64,000 bases of DNA from Methylosinus sp. H3A. GTDB taxonomy: Bacteria > Pseudomonadota > Alphaproteobacteria > Rhizobiales > Beijerinckiaceae. Within the stretch, counting starts at the first letter, position 1. Every line of letters begins with the position of its first letter. The stretch is from contig NZ_JADNQW010000005.1 of NCBI RefSeq assembly GCF_015709455.1, positions 682,001 through 746,000 of the forward strand, in the 5' to 3' direction. The notes beneath the pieces are model-generated. The model worked only from the letters and a program-made list of their open reading frames with translations, did not search any database and had not been told where the DNA came from. Shown here in pieces: positions 8,860 to 17,082 of this stretch. The position numbers were made by a program, and so were the translations under genes.

Positions 8860-8870
8860 CGACGACCGTC

Positions 8871-9176
8871 TCACTCCACGGCCAACCGCTCCGCCAACTC
8901 CGTCACATCGTCCCAACTCAAATGATGGCGTCCATTCGCCGTTTCTACGTGAACGCCGTCTTTGGTGACTGCGGCCGAGAATTCGACGTCGCCTCCGACT
9001 GGGCTCAGATAGATGAAATCGGCGCGCCGCCAGTCATAGGCCAAGGCGGTGAAATTGCGGGACAATGTCCGGCCCTCTTCGAGGGTCAGGTCGAAATAGA
9101 CCTGCTCGCTCAACATCATCCGCAGCATATCGCCGAACAGCCGATGCGACACGCGCTCGACGAGGGGATAACTCAT
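8871..9176 (-). CDS. Hypothetical protein, 101 residues
   Basis: I do not recognise this protein. It starts at ATG 9176 (MSYPLVERVSH), is soluble, lacks a signal peptide or membrane segment, and is acidic in its C-terminal helix (DDVTELAERL). It lies 39 bp downstream of another unknown gene on the same strand (9216-9761), and the two are probably co-transcribed. Even amino-acid composition and a plausible start argue that it is real. Confidence 0.6.
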   Translation of the reverse strand: MSYPLVERVSHRLFGDMLRMMLSEQVYFDLTLEEGRTLSRNFTALAYDWRRADFIYLSPVGGDVEFSAAVTKDGVHVETANGRHHLSWDDVTELAERLAVE

Positions 9177-9215
9177 GCGTCCTCGCTCGACATGGGATGC
9201 CGGATCGCTCCGCGG

Positions 9216-9761
9216 TTAGACGACGCGAACCTCCTCGGGCTTCGCGACGAACTCCAAACGGTCGGCTCGATCGAAGTCCTCTGCCGGAACCTCGAACACG
9301 AAGCGGTTCGGATACCAAAAATTGGCGTAGGGCAGGAACAGGCTGCTCGACGACAGGCTGGCCAATTGCTGCGAGCCCGCAAAGAGCGCGGCCTCGAAAC
9401 CCACCCCATTCGTCGGCGCCGCCGTATTGTCGCCGAACACCTCGAATTGGACGAAGAATTTGGCGGAAGTGACCCCGCCTTCCTCTGTCTTGATCCCGAT
9501 GACGCGAAGATCCTGGAAGCGGCGACCGATTGCGCCATCCGCCAGAAGTTGCGGGAATTCGTGCGCGCGGCCCTTCTTGACCGCGATAGCGTCGACCAAT
9601 GGGGCGCCCAGATCGGCTAATCCGGTAGGCTTGGCGGGCGCCAATGTCACGACGGCGCGGGTTTCTTGCAATGACGGCAAGACGAGCTCCTTATAGCTTT
9701 CGACGTTGGAAACCCGACCAAAACACCGGGTCCGAGCCGGATCACGCACATTTCGCGCCAA
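9216..9761 (-). CDS. Hypothetical protein, about 180 residues
   Basis: I do not recognise this protein. The C-terminal two thirds look like a compact beta-rich domain (LRVIGIKTEEGG, KFFVQFEVFGDN, FLPYANFWYPNRFVFEVP). No in-frame ATG exists near the N-terminus. The longest form starts at TTG 9761, with GTG 9749 as an alternative, so the start is uncertain. It precedes the 101-residue unknown at 8871 and probably shares its transcript. Confidence 0.6.
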   Translation of the reverse strand: MARNVRDPARTRCFGRVSNVESYKELVLPSLQETRAVVTLAPAKPTGLADLGAPLVDAIAVKKGRAHEFPQLLADGAIGRRFQDLRVIGIKTEEGGVTSAKFFVQFEVFGDNTAAPTNGVGFEAALFAGSQQLASLSSSSLFLPYANFWYPNRFVFEVPAEDFDRADRLEFVAKPEEVRVV

Positions 9762-9894
9762 ATCGCCGCGCGCTCGCCCTCATGCTTTTGAGACTGCGGC
9801 TGCGCCGCCTCCTCGGGCGATGGCGATTGCGCCGAGACTACGCTCTGAGCCTATGCTCTTGACGGACGTCCCCCGATCGTGGACCCTTTCCGGC

Positions 9895-10311
9895 ATGGTG
9901 AAGATCTGGCCCCGTTTGCGGTGGATGGCGCGCGCGCTCGTGTCGAACGGGATCGCAGGGCTTTTTCTCACGCTGGCGCTCGCCATTGTCTTCTCGGCGA
10001 GCGGGCGCGCCGAATTTGCGAGCCCCGACGCCGGAGCGTCCCTCGCCAGCGCCGCCGAGCTCTGCCGATCCGTCGCGCATGACGGCGGACCGGCGCCGAC
10101 GCCCGCGGATGGGCGCCATCATTGCGACATGTGCCCCGCCGCTTGCGACGGCTCCGCGCAAAACGCCGCTGTCGCGCCAGCGCGGCGCGTCGACGCGCTG
10201 GCGCCCCGATCGGCGACCGCGCCATTGCTGCGGCTCGCCGAGGCCCCGGCGCTTTTCCCCTCGGGTTGGACCAGTTCCTGGTCCTCGCGCGCGCCGCCGC
10301 TGGCTCCCTGA
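9895..10311 (+). CDS. DUF2946-type small exported protein with HHCDMC motif
   Basis: A 138-residue protein with one hydrophobic N-terminal segment (NGIAGLFLTLALAIVF), a HHCDMCPAAC motif at about residue 82 and a C-terminal SSRAPP. This layout is characteristic of the DUF2946 family, small membrane-anchored or periplasmic proteins often found beside TonB-dependent metal receptors; the His/Cys cluster suggests metal binding. ATG 9895 was chosen because it places the hydrophobic segment near the N-terminus; ATG 9853 is an alternative. It immediately precedes the fecI-like sigma factor gene and may belong to the same iron unit. Confidence 0.65.
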   Translation: MVKIWPRLRWMARALVSNGIAGLFLTLALAIVFSASGRAEFASPDAGASLASAAELCRSVAHDGGPAPTPADGRHHCDMCPAACDGSAQNAAVAPARRVDALAPRSATAPLLRLAEAPALFPSGWTSSWSSRAPPLAP

Positions 10312-10457
10312 TCGCGCCGATCCCCGCGACGGAGCCGAGAAACGCCTCGCGCAGCTTTCGCGGCGCGGTCGTGATGGACCGCCGATTGGCCGGGCCGCGC
10401 TCCTCGCGCCGCCACTCTCCCCGTCGCCACCCTTCCCGCACGCATCGGACGCTGCGA

Positions 10458-10958
10458 ATGTCGGACATCAAATTCTTGTCGTTCCGCGAGCTTTTCCTTC
10501 GCAACAAACGGGGCCTGCTCACCTTTCTGGCGCGCCGGGTCGGACGCGAGGAGGCCCCCGATCTGCTTCAGGAGACCTTCGTGCGCGCGCTGCGCCACGA
10601 ACGCTTCGAAACCGTCGTCGATTCGACCGCCTTTCTGAAGCAGATCGCCGTCAATCTCACCAAGGATTTCGCGCGTCGCCGCAAGACCGAGACCCGCTAT
10701 CTCGATTTCGGCGACCCGCCCGAGCAGACGCCCTCGGAGGACGCGTCGCCGGAGGAGCTCGTCGATCATGGCCGCAAGGCCCGCATCGTGCTCGAGACGA
10801 TCGAGGCGCTGCCGCCGCGGTGTCGGGAGGTCTGCCTGCTCGTCATGCACGAGGGCGCGTCCTTGAACGAGGCGGCGCGGCGGCTCGGCATTTCCGAGAC
10901 GATGGCGCGCCGGCATCTGCGCCTCGCGCTGCTGCGCTGCCGGGCGGCGCTCGATTGA
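10458..10958 (+). CDS. ECF sigma factor, FecI-like
   Basis: A 166-residue extracytoplasmic-function sigma factor. Region 2 is seen in LTFLARRVGREEAPDLLQETFVRALR and region 4 in IEALPPRCREVCLLVMHEGASLNEAARRLGIS. The size is normal for FecI-type factors. The gene is followed by a fecR-like regulator and a TonB receptor carrying the N-terminal signalling domain, the standard cell-surface-signalling trio: ligand binding at the receptor is relayed through FecR to release the sigma factor, which then transcribes the receptor gene. ATG 10458 (MSDIKFLS) gives the usual N-terminus. Confidence 0.88.
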   Translation: MSDIKFLSFRELFLRNKRGLLTFLARRVGREEAPDLLQETFVRALRHERFETVVDSTAFLKQIAVNLTKDFARRRKTETRYLDFGDPPEQTPSEDASPEELVDHGRKARIVLETIEALPPRCREVCLLVMHEGASLNEAARRLGISETMARRHLRLALLRCRAALD

Positions 10959-11051
10959 TTTTATCTCGCCGCCTCGTTTCATTTTCGGCTTCGGCGCGTC
11001 CTATGAGATATGGATCTCCCGAGGCGCCGCGCCGATCGATGGCCGTGACGA

Positions 11052-11999
11052 ATGACTGACTATAACGACGGTTTCGAGCACGACAGTCCGCGCAGCGCCG
11101 CCGTCAACTGGTGGATACGGCTGCGAGCGGGCGCGCTTTCGGCGAGCGAGAAGGCCGCGTTCGAGGCGTGGCGGGCGGCCGACCCGGCCAATGCCGCGGC
11201 CTTCGACGATATGGCCGAAATGTGCGGCTTCGTGGAGAGTCTCGCGCCGAATCGGCCCGCGGAGCGCCGCCCTCCCACGACGAAGCGCCCGCTCCTGGCC
11301 GGCGCGATGACGATCGCCGCCGCCCTCGGCCTCGTCGCTTTCATCGGCCTCGATGATCTTTCCGCCTGGCTGCGCTCGGATATCTACGCCGGCGTGGGCG
11401 ATCGCAAGAGCGTGACGCTGGAGGACGGATCGCGCGTCGAGCTCGACGCGCGATCGGCCATTTCGCTGCATTTCGAGGCCGGCCGGCGGCGGCTGACGCT
11501 GCTCGAGGGCGAGGCCTGGTTTCAGGTCGCGCCGGACGCCGCGCGGCCCTTCGTCGTGGAGGCGGCCGGCGGCGCGGTGACCGCGCTCGGCACGGCTTTC
11601 GACGTCGCGGTGGACAAGAACGAGGCGCGCGTCACCGTCACCGAGCATCGCGTCGAGGTCGCGAGCGGCGGCGGCGCGGTGATCGTCGAGGAAGGCGCCC
11701 AGAGCGCTTTTGCCGCCGACCATGCCGCCCGGGCGCCCGAATCCGTCGACGTCAAGCGCGCCACCGCCTGGCGGCGCGGCAAGCTGATCTTCGAGAACAG
11801 GCCGCTCAGCGAAGTGCTCGCCGCGCTCGGGCGACACCGGCGCGGCTATGTCTATTGCCTCGGCGGCGCGAGCTGCGCGCGGCGCGTGACCGGCGTTTTC
11901 GACGCCGAGGATCCGGCCCAGACGCTGCGCGAGATCGAGGCCTTCCTCGGCCTGCGCGCATTCCATGTCACCGACTATCTGATCCTGCTTCACGGGTGA
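11052..11999 (+). CDS. FecR-like sigma-factor regulator
   Basis: A 315-residue inner-membrane protein. Residues 1-60 form the cytoplasmic anti-sigma-like domain (AAVNWWIRLRAG...EKAAFEAWRAADPANAAAFDDM). One membrane segment lies at about 82-100 (LLAGAMTIAAALGLVAFIG), then the periplasmic FecR domain (VTLEDGSRVELDARSAI, VTALGTAFDV) and a C-terminal short secretin-like domain (FENRPLSEVLAALGRH) that contacts the receptor signalling domain. Its partners would be the sigma factor at 10458 and the receptor at 12134. The start at ATG 11052 has a weak ribosome binding site. Confidence 0.88.
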   Translation: MTDYNDGFEHDSPRSAAVNWWIRLRAGALSASEKAAFEAWRAADPANAAAFDDMAEMCGFVESLAPNRPAERRPPTTKRPLLAGAMTIAAALGLVAFIGLDDLSAWLRSDIYAGVGDRKSVTLEDGSRVELDARSAISLHFEAGRRRLTLLEGEAWFQVAPDAARPFVVEAAGGAVTALGTAFDVAVDKNEARVTVTEHRVEVASGGGAVIVEEGAQSAFAADHAARAPESVDVKRATAWRRGKLIFENRPLSEVLAALGRHRRGYVYCLGGASCARRVTGVFDAEDPAQTLREIEAFLGLRAFHVTDYLILLHG

Positions 12000-12133
12000 G
12001 GATTTTTCGCCTCGCTCGGCCCTTCTCGAAAATAAATTTGCTCCGCGACGTTTCGTTTTCCTCATCGACCGCGTCCAGCAAGACAGGGGGCCTTTCGGGC
12101 GCCCCGGCGGACGATCGAGAGGGATGCGGGGAC

Positions 12134-14680
12134 ATGGCGAGCAAGTCGGCGCGCGGCGAGCGACAAGGCAGAGGGAATATGGGTTCGGCGGTCGCGACGG
12201 CGGCGCTCGGCGCCTTCATGACAGGAACGGGAGTCTCGGACTCGCCGGCCCAGGCGGCCATTGCGCCGCAGGAGAGATCGGGCGCGATCCAGACCTATCG
12301 TATTCCGGCCGGCTCGGTGGCCTCGGCGCTGAATGTCATCGCCGACGAGAACGATCTTCATGTTCTCTACGACGCGCGCATGACGCGTGGTCTGAGGACG
12401 GCGGGGCTCATCGGCGCTTATTCTGTGCGCGAGGCGCTCGGCGCGCTGCTGGCCGGCACTGGCCTCACTTATGAATTCTCGCGCGACGGGCAGGCCGTCT
12501 CGATCGTGCTGGCGCAGAACGACACCGGGACGCGGACCGACGCGAGCGCGGCGACGCCGCTGCCGGCGATCGACATTGGCGCGGCGACGAACGGACGTAG
12601 CGATGGCGCGCGCGGCCGTCCGGCGCCGGGGCCGGGCGATCGCTACACAGGCTATAACGCCGCGAGCGCGCCGGCGACATTGAAGGTGGACACGCCGCTC
12701 TTGAAGACGCCCATCGCCGTCGAGGTGGTGACGCGCCAGACGATGGACGATCAGCAGGCGATTTCCGTCAACGACGCGCTGCTCTCCAATGTCAGCGGCG
12801 TGACGCAGGGCATCAGCGGCATCGAGCTGTTCAAGGTGCGAGGCTTCTATAGCACCGTCGGCAACGTCTACAAGAACGGGCTGATGGAATACAGGCTGCG
12901 CAATCTCGACACGACCAACCTTCAATCAATCGAAGTGCTGAAAGGTCCGGCCGCCATGCTGTTCGGCAGAGGCGAGCCCGGCGGCATCATCAATCTGGTC
13001 GTCAAGCGTCCGCTCGAGACGCCCTATTTTTCATTGAACCAACAGGTGAAATCCTTCGGCGGGACACGAACGACGCTCGACGCCACCGGGCCGCTGAACG
13101 ACGAAAAGAGCGTTCTCTACCGTTTCAACGGCGAATTCTACAGCACCGATTCCTATCGCAATTTCGTGACCGATCGGAATCTCTTCATCGCGCCGACGAT
13201 CACAATTCGTCCGATCGAACAATTCAAGATGAACATCGACTTCGAATATCAGAACAAGACCTATGTCGACGATTATCCGATCTTCCCTGCGATCGGCGGC
13301 GCTCCGGCCAATATTCCGGTGAGCCGATATTTGGGCGAGCCGTCCATCATGAAATCGACTCCCAACCACTTCGAGCGCAAGCGCATCGCCTATGACGCGA
13401 CTTACGAATTCCTTCCCGGCTGGAGCCTGACGAACCGGCTCAGCTATTACCATATCGACACGAGAAACGAGAATCTCCAGATACTGGGCGTCAATCAGGC
13501 GACGGGCGTGATGAACCGCACCGTGAACTTCCTGCCCGGCTATGGCGAGGACAGCTTCGGCGCCAATGTCGATCTGAAGGGCCATTTCACGACCGGGCCG
13601 ATCGAGCATTCCGTGCTGCTCGGATACGACTATTTCGGAACCTACCTACCCGTGAACCTCACCTATTTCACGAGCCCGATCAGCGCGATCAATATTTATG
13701 CGCCCACCTATTGGCTGGCCGAGAACCCCTATCGAGGGATCGCCAGCTACGGCGTGGCGGGACAGAAATGGACCGGCGTCTACGGCCAGGACATGCTCTC
13801 CTTCTTCGACGATTCGGTGCATGTGCTGCTCGGCGGACGCTACGACTGGACGGAAACGGGCTCGAACAAGATCGGAACGTCCGACTATGCCGCACGCGCC
13901 TCTTACGTGAACGTCTACGCCAACGCCTTCAGCCCGCGCGTCGGCGTCGTCTACCAGCCGCTTCCATGGATTTCGCTGTTTGGCGATTTCACGCAGTCCT
14001 TCGGCGCGAACAATGGCACGACGCAAAATCTCGCGCCTCTGGCTCCACAGAAAGGCGAGCAATATGAAGCAGGCGTCAAAGCGGAGCTCCTGGACAAGCG
14101 CCTCTCGCTGACGATGGCCTATTTCGACATCGTCAAGTCCAACGTCCCCTATACCGATCCGACGAACACGCGAAATACGCTGCTGATCGGCAAGGCTCGC
14201 AGCCAGGGCTTCGAATTCGATCTGACCGGCCGCATCGACGACAATTGGAGCGTGATCGCCAATTATACGCATGACGATGTGCGTACGGTGGAGGGATCGC
14301 CCTCCTATAATCCGCTCACCCTCATCACGACCCAGCTCGCCGTCACGGGCAAGAAGCTGGCGGGGAGTCCGCGCAATTACGGAAATCTCTGGGTGAAATA
14401 TGATGCGGACGGCGATTTCCGCGGCCTTGGTCTCGGCGCCGGCGTGTCGGTCTCCGAGAGCTATCTCGGCGACAACGCCAATAGCTTCGTCGTGCCGGGC
14501 TATGCGGTCGTCAACGGCATGATCTCCTACACGACGCAGATCGCCGGCCTCACTGTCACGGGTCAGCTGAATGTGAAGAACATCGGCGATGCGCGGTATT
14601 TTCCGGCGTCTTACGACCGCTACACCATCCAGACCGGCGCCCCGCGCACATTCCTCGGCTCGCTGCGGGTGGAGTTCTGA
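12134..14680 (+). CDS. TonB-dependent siderophore receptor with signalling domain
   Basis: An 848-residue outer-membrane receptor for ferric siderophores. After a signal region it has the STN signalling domain (about residues 55-105, YRIPAGSVASALNVIADEN), a plug (TPIAVEVVTRQTMDDQQ; MLFGRGEPGGIINLVVKRP) and a 22-stranded barrel ending in RVEF. The STN domain marks it as a FecA/FpvA-type transducer matching the sigma factor and FecR just upstream. ATG 12134 was chosen for the GGGGA directly before it; ATG 12179 (MGSAVATAALG) is a possible shorter start giving a more typical signal peptide. The siderophore bound cannot be told; no biosynthesis gene is in the window. Confidence 0.9.
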   Translation: MASKSARGERQGRGNMGSAVATAALGAFMTGTGVSDSPAQAAIAPQERSGAIQTYRIPAGSVASALNVIADENDLHVLYDARMTRGLRTAGLIGAYSVREALGALLAGTGLTYEFSRDGQAVSIVLAQNDTGTRTDASAATPLPAIDIGAATNGRSDGARGRPAPGPGDRYTGYNAASAPATLKVDTPLLKTPIAVEVVTRQTMDDQQAISVNDALLSNVSGVTQGISGIELFKVRGFYSTVGNVYKNGLMEYRLRNLDTTNLQSIEVLKGPAAMLFGRGEPGGIINLVVKRPLETPYFSLNQQVKSFGGTRTTLDATGPLNDEKSVLYRFNGEFYSTDSYRNFVTDRNLFIAPTITIRPIEQFKMNIDFEYQNKTYVDDYPIFPAIGGAPANIPVSRYLGEPSIMKSTPNHFERKRIAYDATYEFLPGWSLTNRLSYYHIDTRNENLQILGVNQATGVMNRTVNFLPGYGEDSFGANVDLKGHFTTGPIEHSVLLGYDYFGTYLPVNLTYFTSPISAINIYAPTYWLAENPYRGIASYGVAGQKWTGVYGQDMLSFFDDSVHVLLGGRYDWTETGSNKIGTSDYAARASYVNVYANAFSPRVGVVYQPLPWISLFGDFTQSFGANNGTTQNLAPLAPQKGEQYEAGVKAELLDKRLSLTMAYFDIVKSNVPYTDPTNTRNTLLIGKARSQGFEFDLTGRIDDNWSVIANYTHDDVRTVEGSPSYNPLTLITTQLAVTGKKLAGSPRNYGNLWVKYDADGDFRGLGLGAGVSVSESYLGDNANSFVVPGYAVVNGMISYTTQIAGLTVTGQLNVKNIGDARYFPASYDRYTIQTGAPRTFLGSLRVEF

Positions 14681-14683
14681 CGC

Positions 14684-14947
14684 TCACTCGAACGTCACGC
14701 TGAGCCCGTGGCGTTCGAGCTCTTCCTCTATCGCCTCCAGAATGCTCTGCAGCTCGACGATGTCGATGACGACCTCCTCGTCGGGCGCGTCCCAATGGTC
14801 GATGTCGTCGAGGCGGATGAAGAAATCCGTGTCCTCGTCGGCGTCCGGCGGCGGCGCCGAATTGGCGATCGTCAGAACGCGCCCGCCGGAGAGGATGCGG
14901 ATCGCGCCCTCCGTCATCTCGATCTGGATCGCACTGCGTCGCGCCAT
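14684..14947 (-). CDS. Small acidic protein, possibly Imm74-like
   Basis: An 87-residue acidic protein (MARRSAIQIEMTEG...GGRVLTIANSA, then FFIRLDDIDHWDAPDEE and a C-terminal ILEAIEEELERHGLSVTFE). The arrangement of two beta strands, a D-x-HWD-P segment and a helix recalls small proteins grouped as Imm74, although no toxin gene is adjacent and an immunity role is not implied. It lies 22 bp downstream of mutY on the same strand and is probably co-transcribed with it. The ATG at 14947 is clear. Confidence 0.65.
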   Translation of the reverse strand: MARRSAIQIEMTEGAIRILSGGRVLTIANSAPPPDADEDTDFFIRLDDIDHWDAPDEEVVIDIVELQSILEAIEEELERHGLSVTFE

Positions 14948-14969
14948 GCCGATGCTCCCGCTTTCGCGC

Positions 14970-16052
14970 TCACTCTACAATCAAACCGGCCCGGACGGCC
15001 ACTTTTCGCATCAAGGTCGGAAGCCCCTCCTCGCAAAGGCGCGCGAGCGGCGTCCAACGGCCGTTCTCGATTTGGGGCGGCGCCGGAAGCGTCGCGGCAA
15101 ATATCGTCAGACGCAGCGAAAAATGCGTGAACACATGCTCGACCTCGCCGGGCAGCGCCCGCCAGCGCGCCGCGACAGGCGCATGAGCGCCCGCCCGCGA
15201 GGGGTCGAAATCGACGCGGAACGGCGTCGAAGGAAATTCGCTCATGCCGCCGAGCAGACCGCGCGCCGGCCGCGTGCGCAGCAATACGGCGCCGCCGCTC
15301 GTCAGCACGAAGGCGGCGCCGCGGCGCAGGGGCTTCTCCAGCTTCGGCGCCTTGACGGGGAAGCGCTCCGTCTCGCCGCGCCGCGCGGCCGCGCAGGCCG
15401 GAGCGAAGGGGCAGAGATCGCAGCGCGGCCCACGCGGCGTGCAGACCGTCGCGCCGAGGTCCATCAGCGCCTGGGTGAAATCGCCCGCGCGAGCGGGGGG
15501 AAGCAACGTCTGCGCCTTTTCGCGCAATTCGCGCTTGGCCTCGCGCGCCGGCTTGTCGATGGCGAAGAGACGGGCGACGACGCGCTCGACATTGCCGTCC
15601 ACGGCGACGCAGGGCGTATCGAAGGCGATGGCCGCCACCGCCGCCGCCGTATAGGGGCCGACGCCGGGCAGTGAGAGCAGCTCGGCCTCGTCCTGCGGGA
15701 AAATTCCCTGGCGCTCGAAAGCCACCTGCTGCGCGCAGGCGTGGAGATTGCGAGCGCGGGCGTAATAGCCGAGGCCGGCCCAGGCCTTCATCACCTCGTC
15801 GAGCGGGGCGGCGGCGAGCGCCGCGACGCTCGGCCAGCGCGCGAGAAAGGCGTGAAAATAGGGTTTGACCGCCTCCACCGTCGTCTGCTGCAGCATGATC
15901 TCCGACAGCCAGACGGCGTAAGGATCGGCGCGTTCGCCCGGCCCGGCGCGCCAGGGCAGATCGCGCCGGCGACGGTCGTACCAGAGGAGCAGCGCGCGCG
16001 GGTCGGGCCGCGGCGGCGTTTCGGCGGATGATTTGGCGGAAGCTCTCGACAT
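14970..16052 (-). CDS. mutY: A/G-specific adenine DNA glycosylase
   Basis: A 360-residue base-excision repair enzyme that removes adenine mispaired with 8-oxoguanine or guanine. The N-terminal half has the helix-hairpin-helix LPGVGPYTAAAVAAIAF followed by VDGNVERV, which holds the catalytic Asp region. The [4Fe-4S] motif is C-x6-C-x2-C-x5-C (CTPRGPRCDLCPFAPAC). The C-terminal NUDIX-like domain that reads 8-oxoG follows (GAAFVLTSGGAVLL). It is divergent from the dciA-like gene with about 50 bp between. Size and motifs are normal. Confidence 0.95.
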   Translation of the reverse strand: MSRASAKSSAETPPRPDPRALLLWYDRRRRDLPWRAGPGERADPYAVWLSEIMLQQTTVEAVKPYFHAFLARWPSVAALAAAPLDEVMKAWAGLGYYARARNLHACAQQVAFERQGIFPQDEAELLSLPGVGPYTAAAVAAIAFDTPCVAVDGNVERVVARLFAIDKPAREAKRELREKAQTLLPPARAGDFTQALMDLGATVCTPRGPRCDLCPFAPACAAARRGETERFPVKAPKLEKPLRRGAAFVLTSGGAVLLRTRPARGLLGGMSEFPSTPFRVDFDPSRAGAHAPVAARWRALPGEVEHVFTHFSLRLTIFAATLPAPPQIENGRWTPLARLCEEGLPTLMRKVAVRAGLIVE

Positions 16053-16102
16053 GGGCTAACCTGTCCTTAACGAGATCGGATGCGATCACGCAAGGAGAGA
16101 GC

Positions 16103-16618
16103 ATGGCCGGACCAGCCACGGGGCGCTCGAAATCCAGGCAGTCGCGCTCGCTCGGCGAATTCGTCGACAAGGCGCTCGACCCGCTGGCCGCGCGCCAGGG
16201 CTTCAGCGAGTCGTCGCTGCTGTTGCGCTGGGAGGCGATCGTCGGCGCGCGCGTCGCCGCCATATGCGAGCCGATGAAGCTGCAATGGCCCCCGCGCGCC
16301 AAGAACCGCCCGGCCGAGAAGAAAGACGAGCCGGCGACGCTGGCGCTGCGCGTCGAGCCGGGCTTTGGCCTCGACATTCAGCATATGAGCGCCGCCATCA
16401 TCGAGCGCGTGAACACCCATCTCGGCTGGCGCTGCGTCGCCAAGGTGACGATGAAGCAGGAGCCGCTGCTCCCCCGCCGGGTCCGGCCCGCGAAACCGCC
16501 CGTCGACCTCGCCGCGCGACGGCAGGCCGAAGCTGTGACCGAAGGGGTCGCCGACGAGCGGCTGAGGGCGGCGCTGGTCGCGCTGGGCGAGCGCGCTTTG
16601 GCCAAGCCCGCGTCGTGA
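16103..16618 (+). CDS. DUF721 / DciA-like protein
   Basis: A 171-residue protein with the DUF721 domain: LGEFVDKALDPLAARQGFSES, LLLRWEAIVGARVAAICEP, then a beta part (TLALRVEPGFGLDIQHM) and the helix IIERVNTHLGWRCVAKV. The family includes DciA, the ancestral bacterial replicative helicase loader or operator; an assignment to that role is family knowledge. The start ATG 16103 is preceded by AAGGAGAG, a strong ribosome binding site. In many alphaproteobacteria this gene sits between mutY and a dsbA-like gene; here the dsbA neighbour is missing. Confidence 0.8.
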   Translation: MAGPATGRSKSRQSRSLGEFVDKALDPLAARQGFSESSLLLRWEAIVGARVAAICEPMKLQWPPRAKNRPAEKKDEPATLALRVEPGFGLDIQHMSAAIIERVNTHLGWRCVAKVTMKQEPLLPRRVRPAKPPVDLAARRQAEAVTEGVADERLRAALVALGERALAKPAS

Positions 16619-16621
16619 CGC

Positions 16622-16942
16622 CTATTGGAGTATCCAATAAGCGTCCGGATCGCCCCTCATATGCACCTTGACCAGCCGGCTGAAGGGCGGGATGAGCTCG
16701 ACGATGATGTCGCCGCCGAGCACGCGGCAATCCTTGCTCTTCAAGCCGCGGCGGATGATCTCCCGCGCCGCCTCGAGATCATATTGCTCGGCGAGCTCGA
16801 TGACGCGCTGCATGTCGGCGCGCTCCTTGCAGCCGGCATAGCCCGGAAAACCTTCATAGATGACGGCGACCTCGACGGCCGCCGCGGGTTGCAGGAGAAA
16901 AGGCGCGAGCGCCGCGCCGAGAAAAAATGCCGAGAGCTTCAT
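16622..16942 (-). CDS. Exported hypothetical protein, 106 residues
   Basis: I do not recognise this protein. MKLSAFFLGAALAPFLL...AVEVAV is a clear signal peptide, so the mature part is periplasmic or outside, with two cysteines (GYAGCKERAD and SKDCRV) that could form a disulfide. It converges with the dciA-like gene with only three bases between stop codons. ATG 16942 was preferred over an upstream start that would bury the signal peptide. Confidence 0.65.
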   Translation of the reverse strand: MKLSAFFLGAALAPFLLQPAAAVEVAVIYEGFPGYAGCKERADMQRVIELAEQYDLEAAREIIRRGLKSKDCRVLGGDIIVELIPPFSRLVKVHMRGDPDAYWILQ

Positions 16943-17082
16943 AGTCGTCTCCGCTGAAAAAGATCGGCTCGCCCGCATGGGACGCGGACACTTTGAAAAA
17001 ATAGGCGGCGATCGATCATCGACGCATGGGCGAATCACTGCGCCTATGGTCGCTCATCCGGCGGGAAAATTCCGCAGCGAAT

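Larger units (their letters stand above)
8341..8870. other. Intergenic region with dispersed repeat
   Basis: No gene is supported here. The reading frames across it are Arg/Ser-rich and run through repeat sequence. The right-hand end (8760-8859) holds a hairpin and a family A palindrome, described separately. Confidence 0.6.
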
